This document shows, piece after piece, positions 24,801 through 36,800 of a stretch of DNA of 64,000 nucleotides; position 1 is the stretch's first letter; every line of letters starts with the position of its first letter. This DNA comes from Scilla litardierei (Eukaryota; Streptophyta; Magnoliopsida; Asparagales; Asparagaceae). The notes beneath the pieces are model-generated. The model was given only the letters and a program-made list of their open reading frames with translations. It had not been told where the DNA came from and made no database searches. The position numbers and the translations under genes were made by a program. Location: the NCBI GenBank assembly GCA_030789695.1, contig CM061142.1, forward strand, positions 356,227,486 through 356,291,485. The letters are read 5' to 3'.

Positions 24801-27800
24801 TATATGATTGGATCAATGGTTGGTTAGATTAGATCGAATTTTTATCTCAGATCTACATGCTATATCAACTTTTGAATTATAACTCGACGTTTTTATCACT
24901 AAAAATCAAATTTTTACGATTAAAAACGCTGATTTGAAGACTAAAAATAGTTTTTTATAAAAATTCTGTTTTTATGATCTTCTTCTCCAATTTTTCAAAC
25001 CCTAAAGGGGCCTCTTCGTCGCCACGCGGCCGGCAGCCACGCGCGCGCATGAAACCCCCACCCATCGCGATCTACCCGCCGCCAGAAGCGGCGGCGTGTC
25101 GCTGACGCTCCAATGGCAGACTCCGCTGTAGCCAGGAGCGGCAACAGGCGCCACATAACCACCAGAAGCGGCGGCGGCGCGGAACCCCCCCACCGCGCGT
25201 GAGGCCAAAGCCTAGCCGCCAGAAGCAACCCACACAACGCAAAACCTAGCATGTTGCACGGGATCACATGGCAGATCGCCTCCAAAACCCCTAACTAGGG
25301 TTTTTTTCCAAAAATTTTGTTTTTACAAATTCTTTTTCAGATTTAATTAAGATTTTTCTTCTTTAAATCCTGATTAATTACATGCTTTATAAATCATCGC
25401 ATCTTTAAATTATTTGATTACTAAACGATTAATAATTAGGAAGATCCTAAGACCGCTCTGCCGTTAGTTAACTAACCTAACGGTGTATGACGTTGCCAAG
25501 TGGTCCAATAATTATTAAACGAAAAGTTTTCATTTCCATTATAAAACTGCTTGCAATGATTAAATGCCCGTGATGATTAATTGCATGTGATGATTAATTG
25601 CCTGCGATGAAATAAGTGCATGTTGCACTATTCTGCGATGTATGTTTATATTTGTTGTGGTTTTGGATCGGCTAGCTATCACCATTATTTTCCTCGCATT
25701 TTTTCATTTTGATAGAAATTTTAGTGAGGATAAAATTGTATAAACTCCAAGACTTGCGCACGTCCTATGAAGATGAAGATCTATTTCCAGAAGAATGGGG
25801 GCCCCACGAGGGTTCCCGAGTTGTATTTTCTATTTTATGGTACTGTGTGGACTTTATTTCTTTAAAATGGTGACTAGCCGATCCACACAACAAATATCTG
25901 TGTCTGAAATGCATAATTACTTGTTTTATTTTAAAATATCTAATTATTGCTCATTTTTAACATGTTGAGATAATAGAAAAAATTGCGAGCGTCGACTTTG
26001 ACGTATTGGATGCTACAGGAAAAATTATCTGAGCTGGCAGTTGGAAATCAAATTCCACCTACGCTCACAGGGACTGAGTCATGCCATTACTGTAGGCGAT
26101 ACGGTTTCTGACATATATAAAGAGAAAGCAATTATCTATATCAGACGTCACATCGATCGGACCCTGAAGGCCGAGTACCTCACAATAGAAGACTCTTACG
26201 AATTATGGACCGCTCTCAAGGATAGATACAAACATCAAAAAGATGATATCCTTTCTCAAGCGCGATATGAATGGAAGAACCTCAGTCTTCAGGACTTTAA
26301 GTCCATTGCCGAGTACAATTCGGCACTTTTCAGTATCACCTCACGCCTGAAGTTGTGTGGTGAGAAAGTGACAGAGGAGTGCATGTTGGAGAAGACCTAT
26401 ACATCCTTCCACAAGAAGGATGTCATCTTCATGCAACAGTATCGTGAACGAAAGTTCACGAAATACTCGGAGCTTCTCTCATGCCTTTTGATGGCAGAAC
26501 AGAATAGAGACCTCTTACTGGCCACCAGTAACTTGCGCCCTATCGGCACTCTACCTGCGCCTGAAGCGCACATCTCCCAGAAGAAGAAGATCAACTTCAG
26601 AGGCAAACCCCAGAATGGAAAGGCAATGAAGAAGCAGGCTAGATGACCCCTCCAAATACCTATAATGATGGGAAGAGGAAAACTGTGTGGAAGAAGAAAA
26701 ACAACGGCCAGACACATGCCCCCAGAAAAGACTGGGAAGACAAATGACACGGGTGTGGCATGTCTGGACACTGGTCCAGAAATTGTCGGACTTCATGTCA
26801 CCTCCAGGACTTGTACAAAGCTAGCCAGAAGCCAGCCGAAACAAACCTGGTGGAACATGAAGATCTGGCACCAATCAGGTTCATCGCTGAGGACTTCTTA
26901 AACGATGACCTGCTCGACTGAAGCCTTATCTATTTTTCTGCACTGCATTGTAGTTGAAACAATTTACTTTCCAGTTATTTGTTTTTCAGCATGTTAGTTT
27001 TCGGACTTTGAATGAAATTTAGTTATGTTTGTACCTTATACTGCTATGCTTTTCACTCTTACTCTAAATGGAGGATTATAAATGCCTAGTGGACAGTGCT
27101 TCTATGCACACGATCCTTCAAGATATTTGCTTTTTTCATAGCATACACACATATGATGGAACTGTGAATACTATTTCCGGTCGATCGGGAATAATAGAAG
27201 GATCAGGGAAGCACATTTTCTGCTCTCCAACAAAACACAACTATTAATAAAAGATGCTCTTTTCTCTCCAAGCTCACATAGAAACTTGCTAAGTTTCAAA
27301 GATATTCGTCTAAACGGATACCACCTAGAAACGGTGAACAAACAAAACAAAGAATTCTTGTATGTAACGACTCTTAAAAACGGTGCTAAAACCATCGTTG
27401 AGCGTTTTGAAAGACTCCCGTCGGGTCTCTACCATACAAAGATACGAGCAATGGAAGCTAACACAATTGAGCACCAGAAGTGCAAGAATCAACCAGAATT
27501 CCAACTCTGGCACAATAGACTCGGACACCCTGGATCGGCAATGATGCACCGGTCTTTCTAGACTACTGTCAAGCAACTGGCATTGAAGTTGAACATTATG
27601 TAGCTCATGTTCACACCCAGAATGGGTTAGCTAAATCTCTTATAAAGAGAGTACAATGGATTGCTCGTCCATTGTTAATGCAATCCCAGTTGCCTGTGAC
27701 TGAATGGGGACATGCCATCTTGCATGCTGCATCGCCAATAACAATACGACTGTCAGGTAGTCAATCTTATTCTCCGATGCAACTCGCATATGGAACTCCA

Positions 27801-30800
27801 CCGGATATCTCTCACTTGAGGACATTCGAATGCGCAGATTATGTCCCCATAGCACCACCGCAGAGGACCAAGATGGGTCCCAACGTCGCCTGGGTATCTA
27901 CATAAGATTCGACTCATCATCGATCATTAGATACCTGGAACCTCTAACGGGGGACGCTTTTAAGGCACGTCTAGCAGACTGTGAGTTTGACGAAAGTACC
28001 TTTCCCAAACTAGGCATAAACAGAGAGAAGCCAAAAGCTTCAAAGACCATTTAATGGGATATCAAAACTTTATCTCATTTTGATCCATGTACAAACCAAC
28101 GTTAAGGTGAGATCCTGAAGATCCTCCAAATACAGAATACAGCTTACATTTTACCGGACAAATTTACTGACAACCAAAAGACTGTCAGATCACGCGTCCC
28201 TGCTGTAAACACGTTAGCTAGGATTGACATACCCAAAGATGGATGCAATCCACCTGCAACAAAAGCGGCCGTACCTCAACAAAAGAGAGGAGGACCCTCA
28301 GGCTCCAGGATAAATTCCCTCGAAAGATGAAAACTCCTGTAGAAATGATAACGATACCACCACAGGAAGCTGAGCTCAGCCCAGATACCTCTCCCCTCCT
28401 AAAAACCACTGAAGAGAAAAATATAGGAGAAATATCATTAAACTATGTACGTACTGTAAGGTACTGGACAAAAAAGCACAATCATTGATGATAGGGACAT
28501 AGACTGCGCATCCAAATGTCCTCAAGTGAGATATTTGGTGGAGTTCCATATGCAAGTTGCATCGGTGAATAAGTTTGACTACCAGATGGTCGTAACCTTA
28601 TTAGCGATGCAGCATGCAAGATTGCATGTCCCCATGCGGTACCATGGAACTGGGATTGCAGTAGTAATGGACGAGCAATCCATTGTAGTCTCTTTATAAG
28701 AGATTCAGCTAACAAGTGCTGGGTGTGAACATGTGCTACATGATGTTCAACTTCAATGCTAGTTGCTTGGCAGTAGTCTAAAAATATTTGTGATGTAAAT
28801 TCCCCAGCGTTATCCAAACATAATTTCTTAATCTGGTTTTCTTGGAAATGTGCCCGCGACTTAATGATTTGTGCCAGTAGCTTTGCAAAGGCTACGTTTG
28901 CGGGTGGACAACAGGCACACATATGACCATTTGGAAGATGCATCTATCAGTACCATAAAGTACCGAAATGGGCCACTTGAAGGGTGAATAGGCTCACAAA
29001 TGTCTCCATGTATTCTCTCTAGGAAGCTGGGAAACTCTGAGTCCACTTTAGGTGGAGATTGTCTCGTAATCAATTTACCTTTTGAACAAGGGGACAAGAA
29101 AATTCACTCTTTCGAAGTAACTTCAGCTTCTTCAAATTGGTTCCACTGGATTGGGATATGATGCGTTGCATCATTGCCGATCCGGGGTGTCCGGGTCTAT
29201 TATGCCAGAGTTGGAATTCTGGTTGATTTTTGCACTTCTGGTGCTCAATTGTATTGGCTTCTATTGCTCTTATTGTTGTATGGCAGAGACCCGACAGAAG
29301 TCCCTCGAAACGCTCAACGATAGTTTTAGCACCGTTTTTAAGAGCCGTTACATACAATTATTCTTTGTTATGTTTGTTCACCGTTTCTAGGTGGTTGCGT
29401 TTAGACGAATGTCTCTGAAACTTAGTAAGTTTATGTGTGAGTTTGGAGAGAAAAGAGCATCTTTTATTAAAATTTGTGTTTTATTGAGCAAAAAATTTGC
29501 TTCCCCTGATCCTTCTATTATACTTGATGGACCGGAAATAATATTTACGGTGCCATCATATTGGTTGATGCTTTGAAAGAAGCAAATATCTTGAAGGATC
29601 GTGTGCATAGAAGCACTGTCCACCGGCATTTATTATCCCTCTATAGCAAGAAAGAAAAAGCAGAGCAGTATAATGCACAAAATAAGTAACTGTCATACAT
29701 AGTCTGAAAATTGAACTAACATGCTTGATAGAAATAAACAACCAGAAATGAAATTGTTTTTTCAACTACATCAAAATGCAGAAATAGATAAGGCATCAGT
29801 CTAGCAGGTCATCGGTCGAGAAGTCATCGGCGATGTACCTAATTGGAGCCAGGTCTTCTTTTTCCACCAGGTTTGTTTCAGCAGACTTCGAGATAACTTG
29901 GTACAAATTCTGGAGGTGGCGTAGAGTACGACATTTTCTGGACCAGTGTCCAGTCATGTCATATCTGTGGCATTTGTCTTCCCAATCTTTTTTGGGGCAG
30001 ATATATGGCCGTTGTCTTTCCTCTTCCACACATTTTTCCTCTTTCCCTCATTGTTGGTCTTTAGAGGGGGGTCCTCTAGCCTGCTTCTTCAATGCCTTTC
30101 CCTTCGGGGGATTGCCTTTCAATTTATTCTTCTTCTTCTTCTTCTGGGAGAAGATATCGTGCGCTTCAGGCACAGGTGCAGTACCAGCAAGGCGCAAGTT
30201 ATGGATGGCTAGCAAGAGGTCGCTGTTCTGTTCTGCCATCTGAAGGCATGAGAGAAGTTCAGAGTATTTCGTGAATTTCCGTTCACAATACTGCTGCATG
30301 AGGGTAACATCCTTCTCGTGGAAAGATGTATAGGTTTTCTCCAGCATGCATTCCTTCATCACTTTTCACCACACAACTTCAGGCGTGAGGTGATGCTGAA
30401 TAGTGCCTAGTTGTACTCGGCAATGAACTTAAAGTCCTGCAGACGGAGGTTCTCCCATTCATATCGCGCTCGAGGAAGGATAACATCTTTTTTATGTTTG
30501 TATCGATCCTCGAGGGCGGTCCATAACTCGTAAGAGTCTTCCACTGTGAGGTACTCGGCCTTTAGGGTCCGATCGATATGGCGTCTGATATAGATAATTG
30601 CTTTCGCCTTATCTATATCAGAAACCGTATCGCCTACATCAATGGCATGACTCAATCACTGTGAGCACAGGTGGAATTTGATATCCAACTGCCATCTCAA
30701 ATAGTTCTTGCCTGTTGCATTCAATATGTCGAAGTCGACGAGCGCTACCTTTGCCATTTATCTAAGCATGTCAAACAGGCGGTAATTAAATATTTGAAAA

Positions 30801-33800
30801 TAAATAATTATGCATTTCAGACACTGATATTTGTTGTGTGGATTGGCTAGTCACCATTTTAAAATACAAAATAAAGTCCATTTACAGTCCCATTTAAAAA
30901 GAAAATACAGCTCGGGAACCCTCATGGGGCCCCTATTCTTCTGGAAGAAGATCTTCATCACAGTGAGACGTGCGCCAGACTTCGGAATTTATACAATTTA
31001 ATCCTCACTACAATTTCTCTCAAAAGGGAAAAATATGAGAAAAATAAATAGTGACAAATAGCCGATCCAAAACAACAACCAAATATTATCATTCGTCGTA
31101 GAGACATCAACAATGCAGCATGCATTTAATTATTCAGCACAGGCATGTAGTAGTGTAAACGCAATTTCATGCTACATGCCATGAAAATATACATCCCAGG
31201 CATTTACAATGGAGTAAAATATTTTTGTTTAATAATTAATCGGACCACGTGGAAACGCCATACCTCATTAGGTTAGCTAACTAACGAGAGAACGGTCTCA
31301 AGATCCTCATAATTATTAAACGTAAAAAATAATCAATTAATCCAAAAATGCGATTAGTGATGTTTTACACAAATGATGAATCAGATTTATTTGGAAAAAA
31401 ATTGATCAGAAAAACGAAATAATTTCTGAAAAGTCATTTAATTAAAAAAATCGAAAAACCCCTAGTTAGGGTTTCGTTGCGACGAGGCACGTGCGGGAAG
31501 CAAGCGTGCGCATGCGTCAGGCCATGGGGCGGGGCATGCGTCAGGCGCACGTCGGTTGGACATGCATGCGCGCGACAGGCAGCACATCAGGCGCGACGGG
31601 GCGTCACGCGGCGGCGGGCTGCGCGTCAGGTGCGGCCGTGGGGGCCGCTCAATTTAATTTTGTCCGGTAACAAGCAAACTGTGTTCTGATTGTGAAGAAT
31701 TACATCTTCACATTGACTATTATGTGGATCAGAGTGGAACAAAACTTCAGGCTTTATTGATTTCTCGAGTCATTAGGGATTTCATTTTGACGAATATCCT
31801 TTGAAACTTTATAAGTTTCAGAGAGTACATTGCATCCTCATTTTATGTTTTAGGAGTATTCAGGATAACAAATCATTCACAGTAAAATAAAATACATAAA
31901 ATTCATGAAATTCATCAATAAGAAATATTGTGATAATGCATTTAAGCACATATATACTGCAAAAGAATACTGCTGATAATTATGTTATGACAACAAATTT
32001 TATAGTTTGATGTGTGCTCTTGAAGGCATACGTCCACAATTATGCTCATTAAGACTTATGTTATGACAACAGATTAAGTTTGTTTACAAAGTTTATTTGT
32101 CCTCGGGGAGTAGCTAAATATACATAAGGTCAATTTGACTTTCGTCGTTTAGACTAGATATGTATATATTTTATATGGCATAAGGTAAATGCCCATTCAT
32201 GTTGCAAAAGCATTATGTATCTTATCAGACCTTCTGGTCTGATATTGGTTTGTCATTGCTTACTCCATGTCAAGGTATATCATATCTTCACTTTCTCATT
32301 TTATTCAAAACTTCCCCTGATTTCACTCTTCCTTATTGTTATTTATGAAGAAGAATGAATATTAGTCTTACGAAGTAGACATATACAAGGGAAATGAGTT
32401 AGTTTCTATATTTCTACTTTTCTAATTTATGAGACTTTTAAAAGTCTATTTGAAAACTCAAGTATGGTCTACAGGCCATTTTTATTGAGTCATTCAAGTA
32501 TTATGTAGATAGAGAATCATGCTCAAGGGGAAACAAATACGTGGTTACGAAATTTATAATTTCTCACTTAGTTATTAAGCCACGACTTCGGGCGTACGTT
32601 TAAAATTAAGGCTAGATTTAAGAATCATACCTTGTAAAGTGATATTACTTTAAAAGAGTTTAGCGGTGTTATGACAACTGCTGGTGTCAATCTTGGTGTG
32701 TATAAACCATAGATCTTGGAGATCTATTTACCGCAAAATGTGTATCTCTAAAAAAGATCGCATAAATGGTTTTCGCATAACCCATCGTATTTGGTAATTT
32801 TATTTTTTTGTGAGTAAAAGGGTGTTGACTTTTGATTTGATTTGAACTTCAGGTTCAATTTGTCAAAGTGGACATGATGTTAAACTTTTTGAAATTATTG
32901 TTGGTTTGTTGTCATGAAACAATGTCATATTATGAGCATGAGCATAAGCATGGGATGAGCATATAAGTGTGCAATATGTAACATTTAATGATTTATCTTG
33001 CACATAATATAAAGCTTGTAAGCTTAAAAGACATGCTCAATAAAATAGATGACAGAAACTAAATTATCCATGCAATCAATATCAAGCATGAGTTAACATG
33101 AATTGAAACATATATGATGTATACACGTTATTTATATGTTGCAGGTATATAAATAATTTCATCTCAGACATATTAATGCTACATGCATTAAAAATATATC
33201 ATAGAGATTTTAGCATGCTAAATAAAATGTGCATCACAGAACATTAAATATGCGGCAGACAATTTTCTACACATACATGTAGTTATGCAATATGCATTTG
33301 TTTATTCATCACATGCATGTAATATGTTTAAGCGCAATTTCATGCTACCGACAATGAAAATATGCAACATCACATGCATGTAGTATATGTAAACGCAATT
33401 TCATGCTACCGGCAATGAAAATATACATCTCATGCATTTATAATGGAATGAAATATTTTTGTTTAATAATTAATCGAACCACGAGGAAACGTCATACCCC
33501 ATTAGGTTAGCTGACTAACAGGAGAGTGGTCTCATAATCCTCAAAATTATTAAACGTAAAAAATAATCAATTAATCCAAGAAATGCGATTAGAGATGATT
33601 TATACACATGATGAATCAGATTTATTTGAAAAAAATTGATTAGTAAATTCAATTAATTTCTGAAAATAGCCTTTTTTTAAAACAAAAAACCCTAGGGTTT
33701 CAGTGCGACGAGGCACGCGTGGGAAACACACGTCCGTGCGCGTCAGGCGCGCGGCGGCGGGGCGCACACACGCGCGTGGCAGGTGCGCCGCAGCGGGCTA

Positions 33801-36800
33801 CGCGTCAGGCCCGACAGGGGGCGGCAGGCCGCGCGTCAGGCGCGGCGGGGGGGGGGGGGGGGGGGCGGCGCCTCGAGCGACAGCTGGCCTCGCGTCAGGC
33901 GCAGAGGCTCTTCGCGAGGCGCACACGCGTCGGGTGCGCGGGGGTGCCAAATCCTCTGGGTTCATGGATTACGGAGGAAAACTTCGATTTTAATTGTAAA
34001 AATACAATTTTTAATCTTTGAAACAACATTTTTACCGCAAAAATATGATTTTTAGCGTGAAAGTTGATTTTTCATCCAAAAATGATATAAAACTCTTTTT
34101 GAAAAGAGATATATATTAAAAATGTGATTTTACATTCAGATCTAAGAAAAAGAGATAGATCTAATTTAAAGTAAATCACAGATTCATTATCATGCGCATG
34201 AAAAATTTAGATCTAGGGAATAAAGATTACATTTAGATCCTTCCCAACGGATCTAGCGACGCTTGGTGAAAGAAGCCCTTTTGCGTCGCGATTCGTCCGT
34301 CGGCAAAGGTTCAACTCAGCTGTGAGCGTGCTGATAACGTGTTATAAGCAAGTTGACGGCTAGTAAACCCCTAGCCTCATATATATTATTCAATGTGGGT
34401 GGGATACCCAATAGGCCCATTAGGCCCAACTCATAACAATTAAATTTTTTATTGGGATGGATACTTTGACAGTTGCTTCAAGTCTTTTTGAGAGAATTTT
34501 GAAGAGGCGGTGGATTTTTAGGGGGGATTTTGACTGGGTTGAAATTTTTTGGGATATATTATACAATTGAGGGATGTTTTAGAATGGGTTGCTGACTATG
34601 ACAAAAGGATGAAAAGAAAGACAGCTTGGATTGAATCTAAAGGAATCAATGTGTAGGATGAGTTTATGAAAAAATTTGGGGAAAATCCCTAATATTTTTA
34701 GGAAAACTAAATCTGAAAGGGACTAAATTTTGAGTGAATTAAAATTTTAAATTTTAGGAAAAATAAATCTGGAGGGAACTAAATTTTGGGGGTAACTAAA
34801 ATTTTTGGGTGGAACTAAATTTTAATTTAAAATTTTGGAGAAACTAAATCTGGACGAAACTAAAATTTTAAATTTTGAGGGAATTAAGTTTGGATGAACC
34901 TAAAATTTTTAGGAGAAACTAAATTCTCTTAGTGAACTAAATTTTAGTTTGAATGTGGTTAAATTTTTTGTTGGGGTAGATGTTATGAAAGTAACTTCGA
35001 ATTTTTGGGAGGAATATTGAAGAGGCTGCAAATTTTTTAGTGAGATTTTGAATGAATTCAAATTTTTTTGGGAGACCCACTCACTTCAAAAACATTAAAA
35101 ATTAAACTTTTCTTTCAGATTTTTGTTTCTTCCTTCTTTGGATGTACCAATGTTCTCCTCTCTCACTCTCGCATTCTTGCTTCATTGTCCCTCATGTGCG
35201 AGACGAGGGAGAGTGTGCAAGAGAAGAAATAACATAAAAGAGGAAGAAATGAACAGAGAAAAGATAGCAATAGTGGCAACTAAATGGGAAATGAGGACAA
35301 AACCGTAAGATTTTTAAAGTATTTAGGTAAGTGAAGGAATATGAGTGCTAATATCACAAGCTAAAAGGATTGGTGGCACAATGGTCATAATTTAGGAGGC
35401 CCAAGTGTGATGGGCTTATAACTGATGGGATGTGGTTAGGGGTGGCAAAATGAGCCCGACCCGACCCGAACCCGGCATCCTTAACCGGGTATGGGTAGGG
35501 GCCAATCCGGGTCAAGTAGGAAACGGGTTGATCCGACCCGACCCGGATAAAATCCGGGTCGGGTATAGGTTTGGCATGTCAACCCGGATGACCCGAATTC
35601 GACCCGGTTTACTTTCTCTCTATATATAAAAATTTATATAATAACTTCAATACACAGTTGCAATGAGAGTTGTGCATATACGATTTGAATTATTGTCCTC
35701 TTTTTTAAGAGGTCTTGGATTTTTTTTGGTCGCAATAGGTCTTGGATTCAATTCCCTTTACATACAACTTTTTTGTTAATTTTATTACTTTCCTTAATAA
35801 AATGGTAACGTTAATTATACTTCCTTGCTGACATAAGTGCGGTTTAAGCGACGAGCTACTGGAAATTATGCAACACTTGATAAATTGTCGGTGGCTCTTA
35901 ATAAATAGCTGGATATCGAAAAAGGAGCAGTAGTGTATAAATCAAATCTTAACCCGACGGGTTAACCCGAACCTGACCCGGAAATTTTTCGGGTCACCCG
36001 AACCCGACCCGGCTTCAATCCGGGTCGGGTCAGGGTTTACCCCTATCCGGGTCGGGTCAAATCTGACCCGACCCAAACCCGAGCCCACCCGACCCGTTTG
36101 CCACCCCTAGATGTGGTGGCAAAAAGCTAGTGCAATGGGCAGCAAAATAGACACGAAGACAAGGGACGACTAAACCAGTAGCAAATAGCAATTCTGTAAT
36201 TTTGGGCGCCAATGGCATTTTCAAGATTATTGGGGAGCTAGGGTAATTAATTTCTCATGTTGAATTTGGAGAGATTTATAGAGGTTAGTGTATAACCCTA
36301 AATAGTTGGGAGATTGGCCTTCCTCCCGAATTAAAGGCCAAATAATTATCAATTCCACTTTTATCAATAAAAGCCCAAAATTTATTTACCACATCTCTTG
36401 CAAATCCTATCGAATTGGTATCAGAGTGATCGATCCTGATGGCGACAAGAAAAGTTGAAGCTTTGTAGGAAACATTTGAAAGCAAAGTCGAGACCCTCAA
36501 GGAACAGAGCTGATCGTTGGAGGAAAGGTTTTCATCGATGGAATATTGTATTAAATCGTTGATGAAAACCCTAATGAAACAAGTATCAGAGTTACGCCTG
36601 AGATGGAGACTACGAAGATAAATCTGAACAAAGACGAAGACAACGATGAAGATCATATGCCAAAGACATAATTTTTGGACAAGGGCACAAGAAAAGTCGG
36701 CCCCTTTGCGGAAGATCTCCATCCCGACAACGACGAACCATGCGCGGAGGGTGAAAACCCCACTTAAACTCAGAGGGTGCGACCGATGTCGACGGAAGGG

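Larger units (their letters stand above)
23549..34438. mobile_element. Palindromic copia insertion: two 5' halves joined tail-to-tail
   Basis: The left half (23549 to about 28490, plus strand) and the right half (34438 down to about 28490, minus strand) each run LTR, primer-site region, long leader, gag, partial pol. Each outer end is an LTR start (TGTTGTAAG and TGTTATGAG), and the whole block is flanked by identical ATTAA (23544-23548 and 34439-34443), so it behaves as one integration. Neither half has RT, RNase H or a 3' LTR. Arms pair over leader, gag and part of pol. About 0.6 kb of extra plus-strand pol (27.87-28.49 kb) forms an unpaired loop. Confidence 0.85.

Noticed and set aside
24152..25285. 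GC-rich open frames in the copia leader
   Set aside because: Alanine/arginine-rich, open on both strands, inside the duplicated leader; no conserved motif.
33703..34055. Three overlapping Gly/Arg-rich frames around a poly-G run
   Set aside because: Three overlapping frames are open together, so this is composition, not coding.
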